Shown: one piece after another, positions 1 through 8,935 of the stretch
Position numbering within the stretch: the stretch's first letter is position 1
Layout: each line of letters starts with the position of its first letter
Assembly: GCA_017536405.1 (NCBI GenBank)
Contig: JAFXHL010000068.1
Coordinates: 1-47,083, forward strand
Length of the DNA stretch: 47,083 bases
Direction: 5' to 3'
Source: Oscillospiraceae bacterium
Lineage (GTDB): Bacteria > Bacillota > Clostridia > Oscillospirales > Ruminococcaceae
Program-made: the position numbers and the translations under genes
Notes under the pieces: model-generated
Told to the model about the DNA's origin: nothing
The model's database searches: none
What the model saw: the letters and a program-made list of their open reading frames with translations, nothing else

Positions 1-104
1 TCTTCATCTGACCTTTTCCGTTTAAGGAATTTTAGGGTTTGTCTTGTCGATTGTTCAATTTTCAAGGTGCTTTTTGACCACTCGTTCTCCGAGGGTGCCT
101 TTAT

Positions 105-133
105 ATTATACTCCCCATCTCCCCCTTTGTCAA
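105..133 (-). promoter_or_regulatory. rRNA-type promoter pointing out of the left edge
   Basis: On the minus strand a perfect TTGACA (133-128) and a perfect TATAAT (110-105) are separated by 17 nt, with an AT-rich stretch upstream (135-240). The transcribed sequence, reading toward position 1, contains a CACCTTGAAAATTGAAC-like stretch at about 53-71, resembling the leaders found before 16S rRNA in clostridia. The likely target is an rRNA operon lying just outside the window (inference). No coding sequence is supported in 1-260. Confidence 0.8.
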
Positions 134-262
134 GCTTTTTTTCGAGAAAATGTTTAATAAGGAAAACGCTAAACATTTCAACATTTTTGTATCTTTCGTC
201 AAAAGTCGACAAAAAAATTACATTTAATGTAAAAATCGCGGCAGTATATACTTAAAGTAAAA

Positions 263-285
263 AGCCGCCGATAAAATCGACGGCT
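263..285 (-). terminator. Intrinsic terminator after tRNA-His
   Basis: A 10-bp stem (one G-U pair) with a 3-nt loop is followed on the minus strand by a T run. It ends the tRNA cluster and separates it from the rRNA promoter. Confidence 0.8.
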
Positions 286-290
286 CTCAG

Positions 291-368
291 TGGGGTGGAT
301 AATGGGATTCGAACCCATGGTCTTCAGTGCCACAAACTGACGCGTTAACCAGCTACGCTATACCCACC
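291..368 (-). tRNA. tRNA-His (GTG)
   Basis: A full cloverleaf reads on the minus strand. The anticodon loop TTTGTGG gives GTG. The acceptor stem GTGGGTA/TATCCAC carries the extra 5' G(-1) opposite a C discriminator, the hallmark of tRNA-His. The T-loop is GGTTCGAATCC and CCA is encoded. It is the last of three co-oriented tRNAs. Confidence 0.97.
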
Positions 369-376
369 ATACAAAG

Positions 377-398
377 TGCCGCTCAAAAAAAGCGGCAC
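377..398 (-). terminator. Hairpin between tRNA-Arg and tRNA-His
   Basis: An 8-bp perfect stem, GTGCCGCT/AGCGGCAC, has a loop containing seven T on the minus strand. Only a weak T run follows, so it may be a leaky terminator or a processing hairpin. Confidence 0.5.
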
Positions 399-400
399 TA

Positions 401-477
401 TGGCGCGCCTTACTGGACTCGAACCAGTGGCTTACTGCTTAGAAGGCAGTTACTCTATCCAGCTGAGTTAAAGGCGC
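401..477 (-). tRNA. tRNA-Arg (TCT)
   Basis: The cloverleaf reads on the minus strand, with acceptor stem GCGCCTT/AAGGCGC, anticodon loop CTTCTAA (TCT, reads AGA), T-loop GGTTCGAGTCC and encoded CCA. It is the middle gene of the Gly-Arg-His cluster. Confidence 0.97.
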
Positions 478-489
478 AAGGTTTTAAAA

Positions 490-509
490 AAACTCGGAAA
501 TCCGAGTTT
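490..509 (-). terminator. Terminator-like hairpin after tRNA-Gly
   Basis: The stem AAACTCGGA/TCCGAGTTT runs straight into further T residues on the minus strand. Its 5' arm starts at the final A of the tRNA-Gly CCA end, so it abuts the mature tRNA. It could attenuate transcription into tRNA-Arg and tRNA-His. Confidence 0.65.
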
Positions 510-582
510 GGAGCGGGTGATGGGAATCGAACCCACGTAACCAGCTTGGAAGGCTGGAATTTTACCATTGAACTACACCCGC
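509..582 (-). tRNA. tRNA-Gly (TCC)
   Basis: The cloverleaf reads on the minus strand, with acceptor stem GCGGGTG/CACCCGC, anticodon loop CTTCCAA (TCC), T-loop GGTTCGATTCC and encoded CCA. It is the first gene of the cluster, about 25 nt after the predicted transcription start. Confidence 0.97.
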
Positions 583-585
583 GTG

Positions 586-611
586 ATATCGCCCTCATCT
601 GAGGACGATAT
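586..611. promoter_or_regulatory. Palindrome over the tRNA operon start site
   Basis: A 26-nt inverted repeat has 12-nt arms (ATATCG-CCTCA against TGAGG-CGATAT, one G-U mismatch) around a 2-nt centre. It begins 3 nt past the -10 box and covers the predicted start near 607. It therefore fits an operator better than a 5' leader hairpin, although a partial RNA hairpin is also possible. Confidence 0.45.
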
Positions 612-613
612 TT

Positions 614-642
614 ATTATATCACGAACAAAAATGATTGTCAA
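614..642 (-). promoter_or_regulatory. Promoter of the tRNA-Gly-Arg-His cluster
   Basis: Perfect TTGACA (642-637), a 17-nt spacer and perfect TATAAT (619-614), preceded in the spacer by GTGA. It lies just downstream of the clpE stop codon. Confidence 0.9.
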
Positions 643-666
643 GCACTTTTTTCATTTTTTAGAAAA

Positions 667-3012
667 TTATTTTCTTGATGTTACTTTTATTCCTTTTTCA
701 TTCGCAGAAATTGTAATTTTGCTTACAGTTGCACCATCATTTACTATAATATCAGCAACCTTATCTTCGATATTCTTTCTGATAAAGTTTCTTATATCAC
801 GTGCACCGAATTTTCCGCCATGACTCTTTGTTGCAATTTCTTCAAGTGCCTTTTCGTCATAAGAAAGAACAATATTCTTTTCCATAAGAGGTTCTTTCAT
901 CTCATCAAGCATAAGAGCAGCGATTGAACGGAAGTTTTCTAATGTAAGTCCGCCAAAGACAACAATTTCATCAACTCTTCCGATAAATTCAGGTCTTAAA
1001 AATTCATTAAGAGCCTTCATCGCCTTTTCTTTGCTTATTTCATTTTCGGACTTGTTAAATCCAAGTCCTGAAGTTTTATCCGAAGAACCTGCGTTTGATG
1101 TCATAACGATGACGGTATTTTCAAAGTTGACATTTCTTCCCTGTGCATCTGTTATTCTTCCCTCATCAAGAATCTGAAGGAGAATATTCATAACATCAGG
1201 ATGTGCTTTTTCGATTCCATCAAAGAGAATTACAGAATAAGGCTTTCTTCTTACTTTTTCGGTAAGCTGACCAGCTTCATCATATCCTACATATCCCGGA
1301 GGTGAACCCACTATTCTTGATACAGAATGTTTTTCCATATATTCTGTCATATCAAGTCTGATCAAAGGATCAACCCCGTCAAACATCTCAGAAGCAAGAA
1401 CTTTTACAAGCTCGGTTTTTCCGACACCTGTGGGACCTACAAATATAAAGCTTGCAGGGCGACGACGTTTTGAAAGCTGTGCTCTTGTGCGCTTGATAGC
1501 CTTTGCAACAAGACTAACCGCCTCATCCTGACCTATGATTTTGGATTTGAGTGCTTCTTCAAGACCTGTTATCTTCTTGAATTCACTTTCCATAATCTTG
1601 TTTGCAGGAATCCCTGTCCAGAGTTCGATTACTCTTGACAAATCCTCGTTAGTAACAGAAATATTCTCTGCTGTTTCGGCAAGAGGTTTTATTTCATTTT
1701 CAAGCTGCATAAGTTCTGCTTTGGCAACAGAAAGTTTTTCATAATCAGGAGAACTGCTGTCTTCGATTTCGGTTATCTCTTTCTTTTTAGCTTCAAGTTC
1801 TTCTGTTTTCTTGATATATTCAGCAATTTCAGGATGATTTATGCTTGCTCTTGTGCAGGCTTCGTCGAGAAGGTCAATAGCCTTATCGGGAAGAAATCTG
1901 TCGTTGATGTAACGTTCAGAAAGAACTGTACACGAGCGGACAATCTCATCACTTACTTTTACTTTATGGTATTTTTCATAGTATTCCTTTATTCCGCAAA
2001 GAACGCTTACTGTATCTTCAATTGTAGGTTCATTTACGGTTACAGGCTGAAATCTTCTTTCAAGTGCACTATCCTTTTCGATATATTTTCGGTATTCCTT
2101 GAAAGTTGTTGCGCCGATAACCTGGACTTCGCCTCTTGAAAGTGCGGGTTTAAGTATATTAGCGGCATTCATAGAGCCTTCGCTATCGCCTGTTCCGACA
2201 AGATTATGAACTTCGTCGATAAAGAGGATAACATTTCCTTCGGATTTTACTTCGTCAATAAGACCTTTTACACGGCTTTCAAACTGACCTCTGAACTGTG
2301 TTCCTGCAACAAGTGCTGTAAGGTCTAAAAGATAAAGTTCTTTATTTGCTATATTAAAAGGTACATCCCCTGAAGCGATTTTCTGGGCAATACCTTCGGC
2401 AATAGCAGTTTTACCGACACCGGGTTCACCGATAAGGCATGGGTTATTCTTTGTTCTTCTTGAAAGAATCTGTATTACTCTTGAAATTTCCTTATCTCTT
2501 CCTATGATACGGTCGATTTCGCCATCACGGGCTTTCTGTGTGAGGTGCGTGCAGTAATTAGGAAGATATTTGAGTTTCTTTTCTTTTTTCTTCTTTGCTT
2601 TTTTCTCTTTATTTTCTTTTTCACTGTCTCTGCCCATTTTCTTGAACAAATCAAACATTCCCGAAGGGTCATCGGAATCAGAATCGGAAGAAAATTCTTC
2701 ATCTACATCTCCGATCTCATCGATAGCTTCGTTTTCGCTTTTAGGGAAACCGCCCATCATAAAATTCTGAAAGAATCCGGGCATTGTTTCAGAACCACCC
2801 ATTTCAAACTGTTCTTCAAGGTCTTCAACCTGCTGGCAGAAATCCTCTACATTTTCATCTGTAATACCCATCTGGTCCATATATTCCTTGACCTGTGGAA
2901 TGCCAAGTTCTCTTGCGCAGACAAGGCAAAGTCCTTCGTTGCGTTTTTCTTCTCCCTGCATAGCAGTTATGAAAACAACTGCCATACGCTTTTTGCATCG
3001 GGTACAAAGCAT
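667..3012 (-). CDS. clpE: ClpE-like AAA+ unfoldase of the Clp protease
   Basis: This 781-residue ATP-dependent unfoldase would feed substrates to ClpP in the cytoplasm. It begins with a zinc finger (CTRC at 3-6, CLVC at 29-32), the mark of ClpE, in place of the ClpN repeats of ClpC. A long acidic then lysine-rich linker follows. AAA-1 has Walker A GEPGVGKT near 192; a short UVR/middle-domain-like coiled segment follows; AAA-2 has GPTGVGKT near 525, pore loop [13 protein letters not shown], and an LGF tripeptide in the expected ClpP-binding loop. The ATG has a GGGAGG site overlapping the end of the upstream gene. It is the last gene of the ruvC train and no terminator is evident after it. No CtsR-type regulator gene is adjacent. 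Confidence 0.88.
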   Translation of the reverse strand: MLCTRCKKRMAVVFITAMQGEEKRNEGLCLVCARELGIPQVKEYMDQMGITDENVEDFCQQVEDLEEQFEMGGSETMPGFFQNFMMGGFPKSENEAIDEIGDVDEEFSSDSDSDDPSGMFDLFKKMGRDSEKENKEKKAKKKKEKKLKYLPNYCTHLTQKARDGEIDRIIGRDKEISRVIQILSRRTKNNPCLIGEPGVGKTAIAEGIAQKIASGDVPFNIANKELYLLDLTALVAGTQFRGQFESRVKGLIDEVKSEGNVILFIDEVHNLVGTGDSEGSMNAANILKPALSRGEVQVIGATTFKEYRKYIEKDSALERRFQPVTVNEPTIEDTVSVLCGIKEYYEKYHKVKVSDEIVRSCTVLSERYINDRFLPDKAIDLLDEACTRASINHPEIAEYIKKTEELEAKKKEITEIEDSSSPDYEKLSVAKAELMQLENEIKPLAETAENISVTNEDLSRVIELWTGIPANKIMESEFKKITGLEEALKSKIIGQDEAVSLVAKAIKRTRAQLSKRRRPASFIFVGPTGVGKTELVKVLASEMFDGVDPLIRLDMTEYMEKHSVSRIVGSPPGYVGYDEAGQLTEKVRRKPYSVILFDGIEKAHPDVMNILLQILDEGRITDAQGRNVNFENTVIVMTSNAGSSDKTSGLGFNKSENEISKEKAMKALNEFLRPEFIGRVDEIVVFGGLTLENFRSIAALMLDEMKEPLMEKNIVLSYDEKALEEIATKSHGGKFGARDIRNFIRKNIEDKVADIIVNDGATVSKITISANEKGIKVTSRK

Positions 3013-3027
3013 TTCAATTTTCCTCCC

Positions 3028-3912
3028 TTAAGCAAGATTATACAAAATCTTGAATATATATGTCATTCCGATAGTTTCTGTATTGAATACAAGCATATTA
3101 TCTCCGCCTATGGTAACTATGAGTTTTGTAGCAAGGATAATAATATACATTATTATAGAGCCCTGAATAGCCCCCATAACTCCCCCGAGAAACGCGTTTA
3201 TTGCATTTATTATCGGAAGTTTATCTATTATTGTAACAAATCTTAAAGCAACATTCATAAGAATGGTCAGGATTGTGAATGATAAAATAGAAATAAGAAG
3301 TCTTACTATTGAAACAGCAAAATCGCGAACAAAATATTTTTCAATGAATTCGGAAAGTTTTACTGTTCCGCCTGTTATCGCAGAAACAGCATCATTCCAT
3401 GCCTCTTCATTATCAAAGCTTATCTTATTTACTGTAATACCTGCGGGAAGATACTCTCTTGCGCTGTCTGTTACCTTTTCTTCAAAAATAGAGCCGATTA
3501 TTCCGTCAGCATCTTCAACAGTAATTGTAAAACCTGCTTTTTCATAAACATGGTCTATGATATTCTGCGCTGCTTCGTCCTTATTGTTTCCGAGTATATC
3601 TATAACATCGGATTTTTCAAACTTAACTCCATATTTCCCATATTTATTGTTGAGAGCATGGGTTATTTCGTAAGGTACATCGGCAGAACCGAGTTGTTCA
3701 TTTACTACTGAAATAATTTCAGGTTTTACTGCCGAATCGTAAATCTTTGGTGCTAATGTATTACCTGCAAAAACAGATATTATAACCGCAAGGCTATATC
3801 CGACAAGAGTTATTATCGACTTTACAAACCCTTGTTTTCCGCACATATAAATAGACGAAACTATTACAACTATTGTCAGAATATCAAAAAAATATGCAAA
3901 TCCGGTTTCCAA
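3028..3912 (-). CDS. CvpA-family membrane protein with large insert
   Basis: A roughly 294-residue integral membrane protein. Two N-terminal membrane helices (about 5-50) are followed by a polar region of about 140 residues and then two or more C-terminal helices. These contain the CvpA-like stretch LPIINAINAFLGGVMGAIQG. CvpA proteins are usually near 160-200 residues, so the middle insertion, probably outside the membrane, is unusual. The chosen start is TTG at 3912, 7 nt after an AAAGGAG site; an earlier in-frame TTG at 3948 would overlap the upstream gene and lacks a good ribosome site. It sits between the DUF5711 gene and clpE. The function is not known from sequence. Confidence 0.7.
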   Translation of the reverse strand: METGFAYFFDILTIVVIVSSIYMCGKQGFVKSIITLVGYSLAVIISVFAGNTLAPKIYDSAVKPEIISVVNEQLGSADVPYEITHALNNKYGKYGVKFEKSDVIDILGNNKDEAAQNIIDHVYEKAGFTITVEDADGIIGSIFEEKVTDSAREYLPAGITVNKISFDNEEAWNDAVSAITGGTVKLSEFIEKYFVRDFAVSIVRLLISILSFTILTILMNVALRFVTIIDKLPIINAINAFLGGVMGAIQGSIIMYIIILATKLIVTIGGDNMLVFNTETIGMTYIFKILYNLA

Positions 3913-3937
3913 AACAATTCTCCTTTCGGAAAAGCAG

Positions 3938-5113
3938 TTAATCTGCAAATTCCGTCCTGTTTATCTCATTATATCCATTAAGGAATACATAATCATCTAT
4001 CTTTACAAAACCTGTGTAATTATCCGAAACATTTATTGAATCGATTTTTACACCATCAAAAGAATAAGCGATAAGTTCATCGGTTGTAAGAACATATATC
4101 TCTTTTTCCGAAGTATAAACCCCTTTGGCTGTTTTGTCAAGTTCTACAGTTACGGGATTATTGACATCATTTATTATCACAAGTGTTGATTTTCTGAATT
4201 CTTCTCTCTGCAAAAGTATTGCAGAATTTGAAATACCTGCCGAGAAATCGGAAAGCTGATATGGGTATTCATAAGTTCCTATAAGCTCTCCGTCTTTTGA
4301 ATAATATGCAAACTTTGTATCTCCGAATACCGCTATATCTCCGTTCTGCATTATTTCTGCAGATACAGCGAATGTATCCACGGGTGATGAATGCCAGTTG
4401 GGTTCTGTCTTTGAAAAATCATATTTTGATAATGAAGATACGAGTTTTCCGCCTTCAACACCGACATTTACAGCAATACAACCAGAACTTCCGACATAGA
4501 AATCAACATCTATTATTCTTCCTTCTACATTTTTGATTGTATATCTTTCGCTTCCGTCGGGATTATAGATATTCATTACGCAAGCAAAGCCATCGCTTTC
4601 GGAAACAACGGCAGCAGAATCGTTTCCGCTGAGTTCGGCAAGAATTATATTGCCCGAAAATTCTTTTTCGTATATTGTTTTCTGTTTGCTTTCTACTTTG
4701 AGTTTCTTTCCGCCGCAGTCATAGATTACAGACCTTTTATGTCCTGATTTTAAAACAGGCGAAGAATAACTATGCTGTCTTTCAGCAACAAGTTCACCAT
4801 CAACGGAATACATATAGAAATGAGTATCATCAAGATATGTAAGATAGTTTTCTACAACATCTATTTCGTGGTCAGAAGTTCCCCTTATCTTTATAGGGAA
4901 ATTTTCTTTTGCCAGTTCTCCGCTGTTGCGGACGGAATTTTCGTATTTCGTTCCGATGCCTTCAAAAAGCGGCATCCACTTTGAGCGGAAAACATAAAGA
5001 AGAACGCCTATTAACGCTATAACAAGAACAACTGCCGCTTTTTTTGCAAAGCGGACAAGTTTTTTCTTTCTTCTGCGTTTCTGCATATCGTTAAGATTAT
5101 ATTCTATTGCCAT
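3938..5113 (-). CDS. DUF5711-type single-pass membrane protein
   Basis: 391 residues with a basic N-terminus (RRRKKK), one membrane helix at about 23-42, and an extracytoplasmic domain made of short beta-rich repeats (patterns such as YSVDGELVAERQ and YSKDGELIGTYEY). This suggests a propeller-like fold and matches my recollection of the DUF5711 family of clostridia. Ribosome site AAAGGA precedes an ATG. It lies 15 nt after truA and just before the CvpA-like gene, so the two membrane proteins may be co-expressed. No enzymatic motif is seen. Confidence 0.6.
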   Translation of the reverse strand: MAIEYNLNDMQKRRRKKKLVRFAKKAAVVLVIALIGVLLYVFRSKWMPLFEGIGTKYENSVRNSGELAKENFPIKIRGTSDHEIDVVENYLTYLDDTHFYMYSVDGELVAERQHSYSSPVLKSGHKRSVIYDCGGKKLKVESKQKTIYEKEFSGNIILAELSGNDSAAVVSESDGFACVMNIYNPDGSERYTIKNVEGRIIDVDFYVGSSGCIAVNVGVEGGKLVSSLSKYDFSKTEPNWHSSPVDTFAVSAEIMQNGDIAVFGDTKFAYYSKDGELIGTYEYPYQLSDFSAGISNSAILLQREEFRKSTLVIINDVNNPVTVELDKTAKGVYTSEKEIYVLTTDELIAYSFDGVKIDSINVSDNYTGFVKIDDYVFLNGYNEINRTEFAD

Positions 5114-5128
5114 AGACTAATCCTTTCA

Positions 5129-5866
5129 TCAATAAAAAACTTTGTTGAGATAAAGTCCGCAGGCTGGTGCTGTCTTGCCTGCTTTGAGTCTGTCTTTCGC
5201 TTCGAGTATCGAAGGAATCGAACCTCTTTCGATTTTTCCCTCGTTTATCCAGAGAAGAGTTCCTATCATTATTCTTACCATATTATAGAGGAATCCATCT
5301 CCCGAGACTCTGAAAATAAGTTCTTCGCCGTTTTGTTCAACAGTAAAATCATAAATCGTTCTTACTGTTATTTCTTTATCCGAGCCTGTTGAACAGAATG
5401 ATTTGAAATCGTGTGTTCCGATAAAAGCCTTTACCTCTTCGCACAAAAGAGGAAAATCCACTTTTCTTCTGTAATGATAGGAAAGATCTTCGGCAAAAGG
5501 GTTATGACTTTCACTGCAATGGACTTTATATATATATTCCTTTCCTTTACAGGAATACCTTGCATGGAAATCTTCTTCTGCCTCTTCGCAGGAGAGAATA
5601 GAAATATCTTTGGGAAGTTCTGAATTGAGTCCTCTTTTTAGTCCTAAAAGAGGGATTGTTCTTTCTGTTCTGAAACTGAAACAATATTCAAGTGCGTGAA
5701 CGCCTGTATCTGTTCTCGAACAGCCGTATATTGTAACATCTTCTCCGCCGAGAATCTTAGAAAGTTTTTCCTCTACAATCTGCTGAATAGCGATAGCATT
5801 ATCCTGTCTCTGAAAACCATGATAATTCGTTCCGCGGTAGCACATTGTAACCTTGATATTTCTCAT
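5129..5866 (-). CDS. truA: tRNA pseudouridine(38-40) synthase TruA
   Basis: 245 residues, the usual TruA length. It isomerises uridines 38-40 in the tRNA anticodon arm. The catalytic Asp is D53 in GCSRTDTGVHA, and the N-terminus (VTMCYRGTNYHGFQRQ) and C-terminus (FLYNMVRIMIGTLL) are typical. It follows ecfT by 11 nt; ecfA1-ecfA2-ecfT-truA is a common order in Firmicutes. Confidence 0.96.
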   Translation of the reverse strand: MRNIKVTMCYRGTNYHGFQRQDNAIAIQQIVEEKLSKILGGEDVTIYGCSRTDTGVHALEYCFSFRTERTIPLLGLKRGLNSELPKDISILSCEEAEEDFHARYSCKGKEYIYKVHCSESHNPFAEDLSYHYRRKVDFPLLCEEVKAFIGTHDFKSFCSTGSDKEITVRTIYDFTVEQNGEELIFRVSGDGFLYNMVRIMIGTLLWINEGKIERGSIPSILEAKDRLKAGKTAPACGLYLNKVFY

Positions 5867-5877
5867 AAGTCACCTAC

Positions 5878-6678
5878 TTAAAAAATACAGTTAAAAAATA
5901 TCACAACATCGAGGAAGAAAAGAGATAAGGCAAGCGCAATATAATCCTTTCCGCCTGATTTGAGTTGTTTAAGGCGTGTTCTGCCTTCGTCGCCTCGGTA
6001 ACAACGACATTCCATAGCAACAGCAAGTTCTTCTGCTCTTCTGAATGCAGATACAAAAAGAGGGATAAGAATGGGAACAAGTGCTTTCGCTCTCTTTATA
6101 AGTCCGCCTGTTTCAAGGTCTGCCCCTCTCGCTTTCTGCGCTGACATTATCTTATCGGTCTCTTCGATAAGTGTCGGGATAAAGCGGAGTGCTATCGTCA
6201 TCATCATAGCAAATTCGTGAACGGGCATCTTTACCTTTTTAAGAGGAGATAAGAGCTGTTCTATCGCATCTGTAAGTGTTATCGGTGAGGTTGTATAGGT
6301 AAGAAGGGATGTTCCTGAAATAAGGCATATAATACGGAGTATCATAAACAGCGATGTTTCAAGACCTTCTTTTGTTATTTTGATAAACTGCCAGCTGAAA
6401 AGAATTTCTCCCTCAATAAAGAAGATGTTTAAAACGGATGTGAAAATAATGAGGGGAATGATACTTTTCATTCCTTTGAAAATCATCTTTATAGGAATTT
6501 TTGAAAGAAGCACTGTGAGTGCTACAAAAAGCATTCCGAAAAGTATGCCATAGAAATTTTCGGCACAGAAAAGGAATGTTATGAAAACACCTGTTATTAC
6601 GATTTTAAAACGCGGGTCAAGTCTGTGGACTATTGAATTTCCAGGGAAAAACTGACCTATTGTTATATCTTTAAGCAT
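5878..6678 (-). CDS. ecfT: ECF transporter membrane subunit EcfT
   Basis: About 266 residues with several hydrophobic helices. It is the scaffold that couples the EcfA1/EcfA2 ATPases to exchangeable vitamin-binding S subunits. The two Ala/Arg-Gly coupling motifs are visible (QKARGADL and the later CRCYRG). The ATG at 6678, giving MLKDITIGQFFPG, is the family-typical start and overlaps the ecfA2 stop by 8 nt, implying translational coupling. No S-component gene lies in the window, so the module probably serves S proteins encoded elsewhere. Confidence 0.94.
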   Translation of the reverse strand: MLKDITIGQFFPGNSIVHRLDPRFKIVITGVFITFLFCAENFYGILFGMLFVALTVLLSKIPIKMIFKGMKSIIPLIIFTSVLNIFFIEGEILFSWQFIKITKEGLETSLFMILRIICLISGTSLLTYTTSPITLTDAIEQLLSPLKKVKMPVHEFAMMMTIALRFIPTLIEETDKIMSAQKARGADLETGGLIKRAKALVPILIPLFVSAFRRAEELAVAMECRCYRGDEGRTRLKQLKSGGKDYIALALSLFFLDVVIFFNCIF

Positions 6679-7543
6679 CAAGTTTTACCCCCTTTTCATC
6701 AAGATATGAAAGGAGTTTTTTCAAGGCATAAGGCACTGTATATACATCATCTGCGATATGATAGCCTTTTTCTTTGAGTGCGTTGAAAACCTTTGTTATC
6801 TGAGGAATATCAAGCCCCATCTTTGCGATTTCATCTGCCATTCCGAAAACCTTGGGTGGTTCATCATAGCAGACTATCGATGAATTATTCATAACAAGGA
6901 TTTTTGTTGCAATTTTTGCAACGTCTTCCATACTGTGACTTACAAGAAGAACAGTTGAATTATATTCCTTATGATATTCTCTTATTCTGTCAAGGATACG
7001 GTCTCTCCCCTTAGGGTCAAGTCCTGCGCAGGGTTCGTCAAGGATTAAAACCTTAGGACGCATAGCCATAACGCCTGCTATCGCAACACGGCGTTTCTGT
7101 CCGCCTGAAAGTTCGAAAGGGGATTTTTCAAGCTGTTCATCGCTTATTTCAACAAGTTTTGCGGTTTCGCGGACACGCTTGTCGATTTCTTCATCCGAAA
7201 GGCCCATATTCTTAGGTCCGAAAGCGATATCCTTATAAACTGTTTCTTCAAAAATCTGATATTCAGGATACTGAAAAACAAGACCGACTTTAAATCTTGT
7301 TTCAAGAGTTGTCTGCTTGTCCTGCCATATGTCAGTTCCGTCTATATAAATCTTGCCCGAAGTAGGTTTTAAAAGTCCGTTAAGGTGCTGGATAAAAGTA
7401 GACTTTCCTGAGCCTGTATGGCCTATGATGCCTACAAGTTCGCCCTCTTCGATTTCTATATTAAGACTATCAATTGCCTTTTTTTCAAAAGGAGTACCTG
7501 CGCTATATACATAGGTCAAGTCTTCCGTTTTAATTATAGCCAA
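6671..7543 (-). CDS. ecfA2: ECF transporter ATPase EcfA2
   Basis: A 290-residue ABC ATPase with Walker A GHTGSGKST, signature LSGGQKRRVAIAGVMAM, Walker B VLILDEPCAGLD and switch His in LVSHSMEDV. The N-terminal YVYSAGTPFEKKAIDSLN pattern marks EcfA2. The start is TTG at 7543, with AGGAAAA upstream; it lies 2 nt after the ecfA1 stop. It energises vitamin uptake together with EcfA1 and EcfT. Confidence 0.94.
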   Translation of the reverse strand: MAIIKTEDLTYVYSAGTPFEKKAIDSLNIEIEEGELVGIIGHTGSGKSTFIQHLNGLLKPTSGKIYIDGTDIWQDKQTTLETRFKVGLVFQYPEYQIFEETVYKDIAFGPKNMGLSDEEIDKRVRETAKLVEISDEQLEKSPFELSGGQKRRVAIAGVMAMRPKVLILDEPCAGLDPKGRDRILDRIREYHKEYNSTVLLVSHSMEDVAKIATKILVMNNSSIVCYDEPPKVFGMADEIAKMGLDIPQITKVFNALKEKGYHIADDVYTVPYALKKLLSYLDEKGVKLDA

Positions 7544-7545
7544 TG

Positions 7546-8415
7546 TTATTTTCCTGCTTTCTCAATAATTTTTATAATTTCTTCGATACATTCTTCTTCG
7601 GTAATAATATCATCGGGGATATCTATTCCGTTATTTCTGAGCCCGAATGCAAGTTCTGTTACCTGAGGAACATCAAGCCCTACGGATTTCAAAAGTTCGA
7701 CATTCTTAAAAACCTCCTTGGGAGTTCCGTCAAGAATTGTCTTTCCGCTGTCCATAACGACTATTCTGTCGGCCTTTGCGGCTTCATCCATATAATGAGT
7801 TATGAGAATAATTGTTACTCCGTGTTCACGATTGAGTTTCTTTATCGTTTTCATAACTTCTTTTCTTCCGATAGGGTCAAGCATGGCTGTCGGTTCATCG
7901 AGAACTATACAATCGGGGCACATAGCAATTATTCCCGCTATGGCAACACGTTGTTTCTGTCCTCCTGAAAGCTGATGAGGTGCGTGTTCCCTGTATTTAT
8001 ACATTCCGACATCCTTGAGGGCGTTATCTACCCTTTCACGCATTTCCAAAGGATCGACACCTAAATTTTCAAGTGCGAACGCAACATCTTCTTCAACTAT
8101 TGTTGCTACTATCTGGTTATCGGGATTCTGAAAAACCATTCCCACTCTCTGTCTTATATCGAAAAGTTTTTCATCATCAGAGGCATCTATTCCGTCAACA
8201 AGGATTTTTCCCTTATCCGCTGTAAGAATAGCATTGAAATGCTTCGCTATTGTCGATTTGCCCGAGCCGTTATGTCCTAAAACGGCAACAAACTCTCCTC
8301 TTTTTATATCAAGGGAAATGCCTTTTAAAACCTGCTTTATCGGAGCATTTTCTTCTTCAAAATCTTCATTCTGATAATGAAACCAGACATCTTTTGCTTC
8401 AATTATTTTTTCCAT
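7546..8415 (-). CDS. ecfA1: ECF transporter ATPase EcfA1
   Basis: A 289-residue ABC ATPase partner of EcfA2, with Walker [10 protein letters not shown], signature [17 protein letters not shown], Walker [13 protein letters not shown] and switch His in LITHYMDEA. It has a C-terminal extension typical of ECF ATPases. ATG with GGAAG upstream. It is the first gene of the ecfA1-ecfA2-ecfT-truA block. Confidence 0.94.
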   Translation of the reverse strand: MEKIIEAKDVWFHYQNEDFEEENAPIKQVLKGISLDIKRGEFVAVLGHNGSGKSTIAKHFNAILTADKGKILVDGIDASDDEKLFDIRQRVGMVFQNPDNQIVATIVEEDVAFALENLGVDPLEMRERVDNALKDVGMYKYREHAPHQLSGGQKQRVAIAGIIAMCPDCIVLDEPTAMLDPIGRKEVMKTIKKLNREHGVTIILITHYMDEAAKADRIVVMDSGKTILDGTPKEVFKNVELLKSVGLDVPQVTELAFGLRNNGIDIPDDIITEEECIEEIIKIIEKAGK

Positions 8416-8436
8416 TTTACACTTCCGTTTTTATAA

Positions 8437-8922
8437 CTATCTTCTTTTGCCGTCATGGAATGTATCGTCTATCGCAACGACAAGCGCTGTTGCGAATGCA
8501 CATTCCCTGTCATCATAAACTTCGATTTCATAAGAATCTCCCCACGAAAGAAAAGCCTTATTAACAGTTGCATACGGCATTCCGTTTTTTGTTATTGTGA
8601 AATTCCATGCGAAATAATCTCCGTCAACGGAGAAAACATCGCCCGTTACAGTTGTGATATCAAGCGCTCTTTCAAACAAGGCAAATCTGCGTTCGATAGT
8701 TGCAACTGTCATTTCGTTATGAAGGATATCGTACTTTCTGCCAAAGAACTGAAAATGACGACTTACTGTAAATATAATATCACCCATACACGAAACAATA
8801 TCAAATCCGGGAGGAAATTTATATATTCTTGTTTTCACTTTATATACGGGCATCTGATTTGCATCATAGATATTATAACTATCCAGAAAAGTAAAAACTT
8901 CCTGTTTAAGATAAAGTTTCAT
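8437..8922 (-). CDS. LURP-one-related (LOR) family protein
   Basis: 161 residues from the ATG at 8922, which has a GGGGGA site; a longer frame to 8994 overlaps the upstream gene and is not favoured. The sequence shows the LOR beta-barrel pattern: MKLYLKQEVFTFLDSYNIYD, then ISC-like strands, FFGRKYDI and a final EIEVYDD strand. LOR proteins are related to Tubby/scramblase folds and their bacterial role is unclear. No membrane helix is seen. It is co-transcribed between the methyltransferase and ecfA1. Confidence 0.7.
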   Translation of the reverse strand: MKLYLKQEVFTFLDSYNIYDANQMPVYKVKTRIYKFPPGFDIVSCMGDIIFTVSRHFQFFGRKYDILHNEMTVATIERRFALFERALDITTVTGDVFSVDGDYFAWNFTITKNGMPYATVNKAFLSWGDSYEIEVYDDRECAFATALVVAIDDTFHDGKRR

Positions 8923-8935
8923 AATAATCCCCCTT

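Noticed and set aside
2545..3246. Rightward 233-codon open frame
   Set aside because: It lies opposite clpE and the cvpA-like gene, has no ribosome site and reads as low-complexity Phe-rich sequence.
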